From the NCBI RefSeq assembly GCF_001421015.2, contig NZ_CP013023.1, positions 5,017,001-5,081,000 on the forward strand: a DNA stretch of 64,000 bases, in the 5' to 3' direction. The notes beneath the pieces are model-generated. The model saw only the letters and a list, made by a program, of their open reading frames with translations, searched no databases and had not been told where the DNA came from. Source of the DNA: Paenibacillus bovis (GTDB lineage Bacteria; Bacillota; Bacilli; Paenibacillales; Paenibacillaceae). Within the stretch, counting starts at the first letter, position 1, and each line of letters begins with the position of its first letter. Position numbers and translations under genes: made by a program. Below, piece after piece: positions 53,958-63,983 of this stretch.

Positions 53958-55646
53958 TTATACCGCAAACTCACTGCTAGCTTCCGCATCGGAAGGCACT
54001 ACTGCATCATGCAGCTGGGCTTCCAGCTCGTCGGTATAGCGGCGCTTCTGATCGGCAGTCCAGTTCAGGCGTCTTGCCATATACTCGATAACCGGCTGTT
54101 TCCACTCTTGTACCCAGGCGATATCGAAGAACAATGCTCCGGTACGGCGGATAAAGAAATCGACCGGCTTGGCTGTCATTTCTTCTTCTATCGCGTAGAC
54201 GAGACGTACACGCACATCGGCTGGCAGTCCCAGCTCTTCGGCAATGGCATCCTGCTGGTTGACACGGGCGAACAGCTGCGTCACATTGGAACCGTAGAAA
54301 CCAGCCAGTTTCTCTGCTTGCTCTCGGCTCAGTCCCACATTTACACCTGCATCCGCATGCTGACGGATAAAAGCAGGTAGACCTGCCGAGCCGCCTACAT
54401 TACCGCCTGAGATCGGCATATGCTTGGTCTGGGATGGCTTGAACGTTTGGCCGGTTTCTTTTTGCAGCAGCTCGGCTGCCAGATCGACGACCATTTCGGC
54501 CATTTTACGGTAACCGGTCAGCTTGCCGCCGGCGATAGTGATCAGGCCGCTATCGGACTGCCAGATTTCGTCTTTACGGGAAATCTCGGACGGGGATTTG
54601 CCGTCTTCATGAATCAGCGGACGTACTCCTGCCCAGCTGGACTCCACATCCTCTGCGGTTACTTTCACGGTCGGGAACATGTAATTGATCGCTTTGATTA
54701 CATAATCACGGTCGGCTGTAGTCATACGTGGATGGATTGGATCGGCTTTGTATACGGTATCGGTCGTACCCACGTACGTTTTGCCGTCTCTCGGAATCGC
54801 GAATACCATCCGTCCATCCGGTGTATCAAAGTAAACCGCCTGCTCCAGCGGGAAGCGTTCGTGGTCGATAACCAGATGAATCCCTTTGGTCATTTGCAGG
54901 GTTTTGCCTTTTTTGGAGTTATCGATTTTGCGCAGGGTATCGACCCATGGGCCTGCTGCGTTAATGACTTTGCGTGCGAAGATTTTGTATTCTTTGCCGC
55001 TGATGGTGTCTTTGACTTTGACGCCTTTCAGCTTGCCATTTTCATAAATGAAATCTACCGCTTTGGTATAGTTGGCAGCCATGGCGCCACGTTTGACCGC
55101 TTCCTTGATCACTTCGATCGTCAGACGGGCATCATCGGTACGGTACTCGACATAGTAGCCGCCGCCTTTGAGTCCATCCTGCTTCACCAGCGGTTCCTTA
55201 TTCAGCGTTTCCTGCGCACTCAGCATTTTGCGGCGCTCACTGCTTTTCACGCCTGCGAGGAAATCGTATACCCGCAGACCGATCGATGTACTGAAGCTGC
55301 CGAAAGTTCCGCCCTGATGGAAAGGAAGAAGCATCCACTCCGGTGTCGTCACATGAGGGCCATTCTCATAGACAATCGCGCGTTCTTTGCCGACTTCGGC
55401 AACCATTTTCACCTCAAACTGCTTCAGATAACGCAGCCCACCATGCACCAGCTTGGTAGAACGGCTGGAAGTACCTGCTGCAAAATCTTGCATCTCGACC
55501 AAGCCGATTTTCATACCGCGCGTCACGGCATCCAGTGCAATTCCCGATCCGGTAATCCCGCCGCCAATGACAAGTACATCCAGTGGTTCCTGGCTCATCT
55601 TCTGTAATACGACTGCTCGTTCCTGTGCTGCAAACATCGTGTTCAT
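53958..55646 (-). CDS. glpD: Glycerol-3-phosphate dehydrogenase GlpD
   Basis: 562 residues, membrane-associated FAD enzyme oxidising glycerol-3-phosphate to dihydroxyacetone phosphate and feeding quinone. FAD motif [20 protein letters not shown], then [49 protein letters not shown] and [12 protein letters not shown]; the C-terminal DAO_C helical domain is complete. GGGAGG precedes the ATG. It has its own promoter, cre-like site and leader terminator, so GlpP can control it separately from glpFK. Confidence 0.96.
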   Translation of the reverse strand: MNTMFAAQERAVVLQKMSQEPLDVLVIGGGITGSGIALDAVTRGMKIGLVEMQDFAAGTSSRSTKLVHGGLRYLKQFEVKMVAEVGKERAIVYENGPHVTTPEWMLLPFHQGGTFGSFSTSIGLRVYDFLAGVKSSERRKMLSAQETLNKEPLVKQDGLKGGGYYVEYRTDDARLTIEVIKEAVKRGAMAANYTKAVDFIYENGKLKGVKVKDTISGKEYKIFARKVINAAGPWVDTLRKIDNSKKGKTLQMTKGIHLVIDHERFPLEQAVYFDTPDGRMVFAIPRDGKTYVGTTDTVYKADPIHPRMTTADRDYVIKAINYMFPTVKVTAEDVESSWAGVRPLIHEDGKSPSEISRKDEIWQSDSGLITIAGGKLTGYRKMAEMVVDLAAELLQKETGQTFKPSQTKHMPISGGNVGGSAGLPAFIRQHADAGVNVGLSREQAEKLAGFYGSNVTQLFARVNQQDAIAEELGLPADVRVRLVYAIEEEMTAKPVDFFIRRTGALFFDIAWVQEWKQPVIEYMARRLNWTADQKRRYTDELEAQLHDAVVPSDAEASSEFAV

Positions 55647-55730
55647 TATTATTTCCTCCCTGTGATAAGTTCATTTGTATGTGGCTGTTCAGCCGATTAA
55701 ATTGCTATATTATTCCAGTTAAAGCCGCAA

Positions 55731-55788
55731 AAAAGAGACCACGAACATTACACATAAACGGCTGCTGCCGCGTGTATTCGTGGTCTCT
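55731..55788 (-). terminator. glpD leader terminator (GlpP antitermination target)
   Basis: On the minus strand AGAGACCACGAAT pairs with ATGTTCGTGGTCTCT, followed by TTTTTT, between the glpD promoter and its ATG. It shares GGAGAG(A)CCACG at its 5' side with the glpF leader. In B. subtilis GlpP with glycerol-3-phosphate prevents termination at such sites. Confidence 0.85.
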
Positions 55789-55825
55789 CCAAAGTCTAAT
55801 GACGAATTTATTAACTTGTAATCAG

Positions 55826-55869
55826 ATTATACCATACTGCACTGTACTCAGGCAAAGAAAACGTTTAAA
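55826..55869 (-). promoter_or_regulatory. glpD promoter with cre-like site
   Basis: Minus strand -10 TATAAT (55826-55831), -35 TTGCCT (55850-55855, 18-bp spacer). AGAAAACGTTTAAA at 55856-55869 matches cre at 12 of 14 positions and touches the -35. The remaining gap to 56027 has no gene. Confidence 0.5.
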
Positions 55870-56027
55870 TTTTACAATTATTTTTGATTATTGCAATTTA
55901 CAGTAGCGAAAATTGGCTCTTATTGTACGGATAACAGAGAAGTGATCGTATACTGACTGCGTGTCTGCGCTCCATTGTTATCTATACATCTTTACAATAA
56001 CCTGACTGACCTGACTGCCTGATCGAC

Positions 56028-57005
56028 TTACTTGCCTGTCAGGCTTTTTACGATAAAGTCGAGCTGTGCATTCATCGAGATCGGATCATTAAAATAATAG
56101 GCTATCGGGTCGATATTGAACACATGATTGGCTTTCACTGCAGGCAGCTGCTTCCAGAGACTGCTGTTGTACAGAGAAGTACCTTCCTTGTCAGCATCCC
56201 CGCCCCATGGAGCGGTGAAGATATAATCACCGGCAAAGTCGGGAACATTCTCCAGAGAGATACTCACATAACCCGGACCATTATCGATCGCTTCTTTTTG
56301 CGTCATTTCGGTACCTTTGAGTCCGAGTTCCTGGTAGATGATCTCGCCGCCGCGGCCAAAGCTGTCGCCCATGACGTATACGCCTTTGGCATAAGGTTGG
56401 ATAATGGAGACCGTTTTGTCGCCTACAGCTGCTTGTACTTGTGGTTTGACTTCATTGATTTTGGATTCCCAGGCAGCTGCCACTTCTTTGGCTTTATCCT
56501 CGGTACCCGTCATTTTGCCGAACTCTTGCAGCTGTTCCTTGTACGTGTACTGACCATACTTGATCGCTACTGTTGGTGCCACTTTGGCGAATTTGTCCAG
56601 ATTGGCGTCGCCATCCCAGACGATGATCAGATCGGGATTCAAATCCAGTACTTTTTCTACTTCAGGCGTTTCGCCCAGATTGGTGACGCCTTCTGTTGTG
56701 TCTTTGAGATAGATACTGTCAAATGGCTTGTTTGTTGTAGCAATCGGCTTGATGCCGAGTGAATACAGATAGCCGTAATAACTGTCCGCGAGTACAACTA
56801 CACGCTGTGGATGGCGAGGAACTTCTACATCGCCATTGGCTGCTTTGTAAGTAATTGTTGCACTTTCTTGTGCTGCCGGAGCAGCATCTGTACCTGCTGC
56901 AGGACTTGTGCTGCCGCCGCTTGTTCCGGATTGACTGCAGGCTGCCAGAATACTGATCAGCAGAACAGCCATTATGATCATGGTGAATCTTTTTTGTGTA
57001 TGCAT
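56028..57005 (-). CDS. Iron-siderophore binding lipoprotein (FhuD/YfiY-like)
   Basis: 325 residues. Signal with lipobox LAAC (ISILAACSQSG), Gly/Ser/Ala linker, class III binding domain: HPQRVVVLADSYYGYLYSLG, NLGETPEVEKVLDLNPDLII, VMGDSFGRGGEIIYQELGLK, LYNSSLWKQLPAVKANHVFN. No permease or ATPase is adjacent, so it must work with a transporter encoded elsewhere, possibly the one at 46667-50582. A Fur box lies 44 bp upstream. AAAGGCGG precedes the ATG at 57005. Confidence 0.92.
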   Translation of the reverse strand: MHTQKRFTMIIMAVLLISILAACSQSGTSGGSTSPAAGTDAAPAAQESATITYKAANGDVEVPRHPQRVVVLADSYYGYLYSLGIKPIATTNKPFDSIYLKDTTEGVTNLGETPEVEKVLDLNPDLIIVWDGDANLDKFAKVAPTVAIKYGQYTYKEQLQEFGKMTGTEDKAKEVAAAWESKINEVKPQVQAAVGDKTVSIIQPYAKGVYVMGDSFGRGGEIIYQELGLKGTEMTQKEAIDNGPGYVSISLENVPDFAGDYIFTAPWGGDADKEGTSLYNSSLWKQLPAVKANHVFNIDPIAYYFNDPISMNAQLDFIVKSLTGK

Positions 57006-57048
57006 ACATCAAAACCGCCTTTGATGGGATTGGTTGAACTTTTCACAT

Positions 57049-57063
57049 TGATAAAGATTATCA
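57049..57063. promoter_or_regulatory. Fur box of the orphan siderophore-binding protein gene
   Basis: TGATAAAGATTATCA matches the 7-1-7 Fur site with one mismatch. The rest of the 334-bp gap up to glpK holds the glpK terminator and no gene. Confidence 0.75.
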
Positions 57064-57183
57064 TTCGCAATTGACATCTTAGCATAAATGCAAGGGTCTA
57101 GCTACTGTTTTTCGTCTGATATGTAAGCGGTATACTATGCAGCTCTGTACGGGTGGCCATAATAAACAGCTATGTTTGCAAAT

Positions 57184-57246
57184 AAAAAAGCACCCATTGT
57201 CCTTCAGCAAGACGGTAAAAGCTGCTGATGGACAACGAGTGCTTTG
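57184..57246 (-). terminator. Terminator of glpFK
   Basis: AAAGCAC-CC-ATTGTCC-TTCAGCA pairs with TGCTGA-TGGACAA-CG-AGTGCTTT; on the minus strand followed by a TTTTTT run. Confidence 0.8.
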
Positions 57247-57339
57247 GTTTACATCATTTGCCTATTGTACAGCGTAGGGTACGCTGCCTATTGCATAATT
57301 GAAATACGATATTGCTTATCGTATTACTGCACAACTGTA

Positions 57340-58836
<1,497 letters not shown>

Positions 58837-58925
58837 TTAGTTCCTCCTCAAGATTATCACTATCGAATTTGCAATATCATAATTTGTAGTATGGGGTATA
58901 ACAAAAGTTGGACCCGAAGGGCAGC

Positions 58926-59750
58926 TTAGGCAGCTGCCTGTCCGGAAGCGGAACGCTGAATCCGGCGTCCAGCCAGATGAGCGAAGAACAGACATACGAC
59001 TGTTACTGCCAGCAGTACCCACAGCAACGGTGTACTCTGTCCCAGGAAGACGGTTTTGTAAAATAGTCCGCCCAGTGATCCGCCCAGCAGTGGACCCGCT
59101 ACCGGTACCCATGCATATTTCCAGTCCGAAGGACCTTTACCAGGGATCGGCAGCAGGAAATGCATCAGACGCGGACCAAAGTCACGTGCAGGGTTGATCG
59201 CATATCCGGTTGTACCACCCAGGGACAGCCCGATACTTACTACCAGCAGGCCGACAATCAATGGATGAAGACCCTGTGTGAACTCATTGGCACCCATAGA
59301 TAACAATACCATGACGAAGATAAATGTACCGATAATTTCACTCAGCATATTGCCGACCGGATGCTTGATCGCCGGGGAAGTAGAGAATACGCCCAGCTTG
59401 GTCGCAGGATCCGGTGTTGCTTTCCAGTGCGGCAGGTATTGGAAGTACACCAGCAGTGCACCTGCCATAGCTCCGATAATCTGAGCCAGAATATAAGAAG
59501 GAACCTGACTCCACGGGAAATCGCCATTGAATGCCAGTGCCAGGGTAACCGCCGGATTCAGGTGAGCGCCGCTCACACTGCCTACAGCATATACCGCCAT
59601 GGCAACAGCGAGTCCCCATCCTGCTCCGATAACCATCCAGCCTGAATTTTCAGCAAACGTTTTGCGAAGGGATACGCCTGCACAGACACCGCCACCCAGA
59701 GCAATCAGAATCATCGTTCCTACCAGTTCAGCTATAAACGGTGACATCAT
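58926..59750 (-). CDS. glpF: Glycerol uptake facilitator GlpF
   Basis: 274 residues, six membrane helices plus two half-helices carrying the NPA motifs (AHLNPAVTLA near 68 and YAINPARDFGPR near 205); the Asp after the second NPAR and the Gly/Phe-rich filter fit a glycerol rather than water channel. GGAGGT precedes the ATG. First gene of glpFK, behind the GlpP-dependent leader. Confidence 0.96.
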   Translation of the reverse strand: MMSPFIAELVGTMILIALGGGVCAGVSLRKTFAENSGWMVIGAGWGLAVAMAVYAVGSVSGAHLNPAVTLALAFNGDFPWSQVPSYILAQIIGAMAGALLVYFQYLPHWKATPDPATKLGVFSTSPAIKHPVGNMLSEIIGTFIFVMVLLSMGANEFTQGLHPLIVGLLVVSIGLSLGGTTGYAINPARDFGPRLMHFLLPIPGKGPSDWKYAWVPVAGPLLGGSLGGLFYKTVFLGQSTPLLWVLLAVTVVCLFFAHLAGRRIQRSASGQAAA

Positions 59751-59833
59751 ATAACCTCCATTCGATTTGGAAAAATGTTTTTGTCTGTTTACATTAAGTA
59801 TGTGTAATTATGGTAATAAACGTGAGCAGACGC

Positions 59834-59888
59834 AAAAGAGCCAGCGCAAACCTCCCTCTGATGTAGCAAGGGCTTTTGCGTGGCTCTC
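59834..59888 (-). terminator. glpF leader terminator (GlpP antitermination target)
   Basis: AGAGCCACGCAAA pairs with TTTGCGCTGGCTCT on the minus strand, then TTTT. It lies between the promoter at 59921-59949 and glpF. Its 5' side shares GGAGAGCCACG with the glpD leader. Confidence 0.8.
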
Positions 59889-59920
59889 CGGTTCTCCGTC
59901 ACATGTATTAACTTGTGTTC

Positions 59921-59949
59921 ATCATATCGTAACATGTAAGCGGTGTCAA
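59921..59949 (-). promoter_or_regulatory. glpF promoter overlapped by a perfect cre site
   Basis: Minus strand -35 TTGACA (59944-59949), 17-bp spacer, -10 TATGAT (59921-59926). TGTAAGCGGTGTCA on the plus strand (59935-59948) fits the cre consensus at 14 of 14 positions and covers the -35. Confidence 0.85.
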
Positions 59950-59992
59950 TATCATTTTTTCATCTGTTCTTCATGCAAATCTGTGATCTTCT

Positions 59993-60562
59993 TCATCGCT
60001 TATACTCATTAAACAGATAGGCATTGGAGGTGGTTACGGCTGTTGCCCCTGCTGCCAGCGCGTTCTCTACATCCTCCACCGTGCGAATAAGACCACCGGC
60101 AAATACAGGAATACCTGCGCGCTCTACTACTTCACGGATCATATGGGGAACCACGCCCGGCAATACTTCTATATAATCGGGCTGCGTTTTTTCCAGCAGC
60201 GCATAGCTTTTCTCCAGTGCGATCGTATCCAGCATAAAGATGCGCTGTATAGCCAGCACGCCTTTTTGCTTGGCTTTCATAATGACATTGCCACGAGTAG
60301 AGATAATGCCAAACGGCTTGATCTCCTGGCAAAGGTATTCTGCTGCGTACTCGTCATTTTTGAGTCCATGCACCAGATCCGCATGTAAAAACATCTTTTT
60401 GTTGCGGCTGCCTGCCATTCTATAGATACTTTTCAGCTGGGCGATATGGGTATCCAGAAATACACCGTATTGATAAGAGCTGTCCAGCAGCTGTTCGAAC
60501 TGTTTCATATTTTTAGCAGCCGGTAAAATCGCCTGTCCTTCATACATTGTATAATCACTCAT
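59993..60562 (-). CDS. glpP: Glycerol uptake operon antiterminator GlpP
   Basis: 189 residues, the whole length of GlpP: ILPAAKNMKQFEQLLDSS, FLHADLVHGLKNDEYAAEYL, GIISTRGNVIMKAKQKGVLA, DYIEVLPGVVPHMIREV and VFAGGLIRTVEDVENALAAG. It binds glycerol-3-phosphate and the leaders of glpFK and glpD. The ATG at 60562 has only AGGA very close by, but its ATG overlaps a stop (ATGA) of a short frame arising from the 60575-60622 repeat, hinting at coupled initiation. Upstream of glpF in the same direction. Confidence 0.92.
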   Translation of the reverse strand: MSDYTMYEGQAILPAAKNMKQFEQLLDSSYQYGVFLDTHIAQLKSIYRMAGSRNKKMFLHADLVHGLKNDEYAAEYLCQEIKPFGIISTRGNVIMKAKQKGVLAIQRIFMLDTIALEKSYALLEKTQPDYIEVLPGVVPHMIREVVERAGIPVFAGGLIRTVEDVENALAAGATAVTTSNAYLFNEYKR

Positions 60563-60574
60563 TTCCTGAATTTC

Positions 60575-60622
60575 ATTCGTTCATTCGTTCATTCGTTCAT
60601 TCGTTCATTCGTTCATTCGTTC
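60575..60622 (+). repeat. Tandem repeat ATTCGTTC x6
   Basis: Six perfect 8-bp units between the DJ-1/PfpI gene and glpP. Read on the minus strand (GAACGAAT) the first unit supplies the stop codon of the DJ-1 gene and every junction creates ATGA. Confidence 0.95.
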
Positions 60623-61218
60623 CAATCGTACTCCATTCGTCTGGCTGTTCGCTCGGCAGTTTCGATTCCTGTATATCGTCTGACCAGATGCAGGGAGAGA
60701 TGAATGCCTGCCGAGATACCGCCCGAGGTCAGAATCTGGCCTTCATCGACATATTTGATACCGGAACGTGTCTGAACTTTTGGATAATCACGCTCCAGAC
60801 GCTCCAGATCCATCCAGTGTGTGGTCGCGGATAAACCGTCTAGCAAACTGGCTTCTGCCAGCAGCAATGCTCCTGTACAGATCGAAGCCACTACCCGCTG
60901 CTGCGCGGCATGACTGCGAATCCACTCTATCACCTGCGGTTTGTGAATTTCGATTTCTTCTGCTCCATAGCCTCCGGGTATGATCAGAATATCAACAGAC
61001 GGCAGGGTGGCAAAGCTGTACTCTGGCTGTACCTGCAGACCATTACGGGCCGAAATCATCTGCCCGTTTTCCGATACGGTATATACACGAAAAGCCTTGC
61101 TGCCGTCACTGTGCACCGAGATTGAGAATACCTCGAATGGCCCGGCAAAGTCCAGTACTTCCACTTCGTTGAACAGAAATATTCCTACATTATAGACAGG
61201 TACTGTCGTATCGCTCAT
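60613..61218 (-). CDS. DJ-1/PfpI-family protein (isonitrile hydratase/GATase-like)
   Basis: 201 residues, one class-I glutaminase-like domain: NVGIFLFNEVEVLDFAGPFE, LIIPGGYGAEEI, nucleophile Cys in VASICTGALLLAEASLLDG and TTHWMDLERL, the His partner region. This is the arrangement of GATase1_AraC/InhA-type proteins, here without an AraC DNA-binding domain. The last codon and stop lie in the 8-bp repeat. It may be co-transcribed with glpP, 50 bp downstream. Reaction unknown. Confidence 0.87.
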   Translation of the reverse strand: MSDTTVPVYNVGIFLFNEVEVLDFAGPFEVFSISVHSDGSKAFRVYTVSENGQMISARNGLQVQPEYSFATLPSVDILIIPGGYGAEEIEIHKPQVIEWIRSHAAQQRVVASICTGALLLAEASLLDGLSATTHWMDLERLERDYPKVQTRSGIKYVDEGQILTSGGISAGIHLSLHLVRRYTGIETAERTARRMEYDWNE

Positions 61219-61262
61219 ATTTCATCCCCTTTTCTGCCAAATATTCACTTGTGAAAGATATA

Positions 61263-61280
61263 GAAGGATATCTATCCTTC
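61263..61280. promoter_or_regulatory. Perfect 18-bp palindrome in the divergent region
   Basis: GAAGGATA-TC-TATCCTTC, 45 bp before the DJ-1/PfpI start and 180 bp before the BASS start. Candidate operator; regulator unknown. No gene in this 241-bp gap. Confidence 0.45.
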
Positions 61281-61459
61281 AGCTGATTATTCGGTATGCT
61301 GGTTATCTATTTTTGTGCATCATGAACAAATAAAAGAATAAAAACACTTATTTTTCTGGGATGCAGGACAATAGCTATGTAAGGTTTTTTATAGTAAAAT
61401 TTTGGACACTGTTATTTAAACAACAGACTACATAGAGACAAGACAGAGGAGAATGGGCC

Positions 61460-62431
61460 ATGAATGGAGTTGCACGAATCAGCAAATTTATAGGTAATAC
61501 TTTTTCCGTATGGGTCATTTTGTTTGCCCTGCTCGGCTTTTTCCTGCCCTCGGTGTTTATTGGGCTCAAAGGACAAATTTCTCTGCTGCTCGGTATCGTC
61601 ATGTTCGGAATGGGACTGACATTATCTTCGGCAGATTTTCGTGAAGTATTTCGTCGCCCGCTGGATGTGGCGCTCGGGGTTGTCGGTCATTATGTGATTA
61701 TGCCGCTGCTCGCCTATGGTCTGGCGGTGGGGCTGCATTTGCCGCCGGATATTGCCGTAGGAGTTATACTAGTGGGATGCTGTCCGAGTGGTACTGCTTC
61801 CAATGTTATGACCTTTCTCGCACGCGGAGATGTGGCACTCGGGGTATCTATCGCCTCCGTATCCACGCTTATTGCACCGCTGGCTACCCCGGCGATGATC
61901 TCGCTGCTGGCCGGACAATGGATGAATGTCAGCGCAAGCAGTCTGATCCTCGATATTCTCAAGGTTGTGATCGTGCCGATTCTGCTTGGCGTTATCGTCA
62001 AGGCACTGTTCCGCAGACAGGCTGAAGCGGCTACTGTAGCACTTCCTGCCGTATCGACACTGGCGATTGTTCTTATCGTAGCGATTGTAGTGGGATTAAA
62101 CAAGCCCCATATTGTAGAATCCGGATTGTTGATTTTTGCTGTGGTTATTTTGCATAATGGGCTTGGCTATTTGCTCGGCTATCTGTTTGCCCGCTTGATC
62201 CGTATGAACCCGGCGCAGCGCAAAGCGATTGTATTTGAGACCGGTATGCAGAACTCCGGGCTCGGTGCCAGTCTGGCTGCCGCCCATTTCAATCCGTTAG
62301 CCGCTGTACCAAGTGCTATTTTCAGTGTATGGCATAACATTTCCGGCTCTCTGCTTGCTACATGGTTTGCCCGCCGGGCAGCCAGGGAAGAACAGGGGAC
62401 AACGTCTTCTGTTCATGCCGCCAAACACTGA
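61460..62431 (+). CDS. BASS-family transporter (bile acid:sodium symporter-like, PanS/YocS type)
   Basis: 323 residues, about ten membrane helices. Family signatures: GLTLSSADFREVFRRP, VGCCPSGTASNVMTFLARGD (Na+-site helix crossover), LIAPLATPAMISLLAG and FETGMQNSGLGASLAAAHF. Bacterial members carry organic anions such as keto acids or ketopantoate with Na+. GAGGAG precedes the ATG. Monocistronic; facing the Rrf2 gene. Confidence 0.9.
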   Translation: MNGVARISKFIGNTFSVWVILFALLGFFLPSVFIGLKGQISLLLGIVMFGMGLTLSSADFREVFRRPLDVALGVVGHYVIMPLLAYGLAVGLHLPPDIAVGVILVGCCPSGTASNVMTFLARGDVALGVSIASVSTLIAPLATPAMISLLAGQWMNVSASSLILDILKVVIVPILLGVIVKALFRRQAEAATVALPAVSTLAIVLIVAIVVGLNKPHIVESGLLIFAVVILHNGLGYLLGYLFARLIRMNPAQRKAIVFETGMQNSGLGASLAAAHFNPLAAVPSAIFSVWHNISGSLLATWFARRAAREEQGTTSSVHAAKH

Positions 62432-62462
62432 TATATCGCACGCTATGATCCATAAGTAGACA

Positions 62463-62505
62463 ACAAGCCCGGCCAGCGATGTAGGTATCATCGCCACCGG
62501 GCTTG
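62463..62505. terminator. Stem-loop between the BASS and Rrf2 genes
   Basis: CAAGCCCGG-CCA-GCGATG pairs with CATCGC-CA-CCGGGCTTG. The T-run is poor on both strands, so termination is likely but not certain. Confidence 0.55.
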
Positions 62506-62548
62506 CTGCTGTTCCTATACGGCCTGCTGCTTTTCCCCTGATTTCGTT

Positions 62549-63013
62549 TTAATTATTCAGCAGTTCGGCAATATTGGATATTTTCTTTTGATTGGCTTCA
62601 TACAGCAGGTCAGATAATGTGTACTTTTTGAGATATTCGATTGCCTGCCGCTCCGCATCCATCATGACGTTTTTGAGGATACTTCCAATTTCGGTGCTGC
62701 TTGTTTCCATACATTCAGCAGGTGCTGCCTGCTGCACTTCGTCATTGCGGATCGCCTGATAAATATCTGCCAGTGTCAGTGTATCCGCAGATATTTTCAA
62801 AGAATAGCCACCGTCTCTGCCCTCGCGTGTATCTACGATTCCGTGGCTTGCCAGTGTAGCCAGAATTCTGCGCAAAAAAGTCGCATGCGACTGAACCTGT
62901 GCAGCAATGACTGAACTCGATACGGTTCCTCCATTGCAGGCCAGACCTGCCAGGGCCTGAACTGCTGTATTGAAGCGGGCCGGTCCAATCGATCTGGTTC
63001 TGGATGTAGTCAT
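62549..63013 (-). CDS. Rrf2-family transcriptional regulator
   Basis: 154 residues. Winged HTH with SSSVIAAQVQSHATFLRRIL as recognition helix, then GIVDTREGRDGGYSLKISAD (wing) and TLADIYQAI. Only one Cys (Cys101 region, AECMET), so no [2Fe-2S] cluster of the IscR type; it belongs to the YwnA/NsrR-related group without cluster. GGGGGGAAGG precedes the ATG. Target unknown; it is convergent with the BASS gene. Confidence 0.88.
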   Translation of the reverse strand: MTTSRTRSIGPARFNTAVQALAGLACNGGTVSSSVIAAQVQSHATFLRRILATLASHGIVDTREGRDGGYSLKISADTLTLADIYQAIRNDEVQQAAPAECMETSSTEIGSILKNVMMDAERQAIEYLKKYTLSDLLYEANQKKISNIAELLNN

Positions 63014-63208
63014 AACCTTCCCCCCTGTCTTAACTTAAAATTTTAGCTCAGTCATTAAGGCAAAGCAATGCGAATTTGTACATTTTTTTCCTTTTGTACT
63101 CAAACCAATATCAAAAATTTGAATTGCAAAAATATAAAATCTGGATTATCATAAGCAAGCAAATACATTGAACCCATAAAGACGGATGATTGGTCTCGCT
63201 CACCGATG

Positions 63209-63226
63209 TTGTTAGCCAGCTAACAA
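63209..63226. promoter_or_regulatory. MarR-type operator, perfect 18-bp palindrome
   Basis: TTGTTAGC-CA-GCTAACAA, 44 bp before the marR TTG start. A degenerate second copy lies at 63966-63983 beyond the gene, which supports a site for this regulator. Confidence 0.65.
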
Positions 63227-63269
63227 GTTTGAGAAAATCTATTTTATTTTTGGAAAGGAGGAATTAAAG

Positions 63270-63926
63270 TTGCATTCTGACAATTGGCCGTCGCCCGAGA
63301 CATACGGAGAACTTTCACTGTATAATCATAGAACACGCGACGATGCCGCCATGGAGATTACGTATCTGTACATGCGGATGACTGCGAATCTTTTTGAAGA
63401 GGAAGAATTAGCTATGGATTTTGATATGCGTGATCTGCCTACTCGTGAGATGCTTCAGAAATTCTCGGAGCGTATTCCTGAAATTGATATTACTGCGACA
63501 GAAGCGATGCTATTGTTTCTGCGCACATCATCCAATATTTTCAGAGTCAGTACACAACGATACGAACAATACGGTATTTCAAGCGGTAAATTTGCGCTGC
63601 TTATTTTATTGTATCGTTATCAGGATACCGGACTGCTGGCAACCGAGCTGGCGGAACGAGCAGGCATTACCAAAGCTACAGTGACCGGACTGATCGAACG
63701 CATGGAGCGTGACGGACTCGTTAGCCGCCAGGATCATCCTTCCGACCGCCGCATGAGTATTATTCATCTTACCGATGAAGGCACATCGTTAATGAATGAT
63801 CTGCTCCCTATTCATTTTACGAGTACGTCCCGTATTATGAGCCATCTATCCGAAGCGGAGCGCGAAATCTTGCTGGGGCTGATGCAGAAAATACAGCTGG
63901 GCATTTCGGAAGCCGAAAAAATCTAA
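63270..63926 (+). CDS. MarR-family regulator with N-terminal extension
   Basis: 218 residues. The MarR core (about 85-215) has LATELAERAGITKATVTGLI as recognition helix and DGLVSRQDHPSDRRMSIIHL as the wing with the DRR motif. About 75 acidic residues precede it, longer than usual for MarR. Start is TTG at 63270, 8 nt after AAAGGAGG, so the extension is real by the ribosome site. Likely autoregulated through the palindrome at 63209-63226, and probably controls the gene beyond the window. Confidence 0.88.
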   Translation: MHSDNWPSPETYGELSLYNHRTRDDAAMEITYLYMRMTANLFEEEELAMDFDMRDLPTREMLQKFSERIPEIDITATEAMLLFLRTSSNIFRVSTQRYEQYGISSGKFALLILLYRYQDTGLLATELAERAGITKATVTGLIERMERDGLVSRQDHPSDRRMSIIHLTDEGTSLMNDLLPIHFTSTSRIMSHLSEAEREILLGLMQKIQLGISEAEKI

Positions 63927-63965
63927 CCATTCATCCGGGCATATTAATGCCCATTATCCACCATA

Positions 63966-63983
63966 TTGTTAGCTGGCTTACTT
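63966..63983. promoter_or_regulatory. Second, degenerate MarR-type operator
   Basis: TTGTTAGC-TG-GCTTACTT: left arm identical to the palindrome at 63209-63226, right arm 5 of 8 positions. It lies 40 bp after the regulator gene, probably in the promoter of the next gene off the window. Confidence 0.5.

Noticed and set aside
60575..60622. CRISPR-like array
   Set aside because: Six abutting 8-bp units without spacers; a simple tandem repeat.
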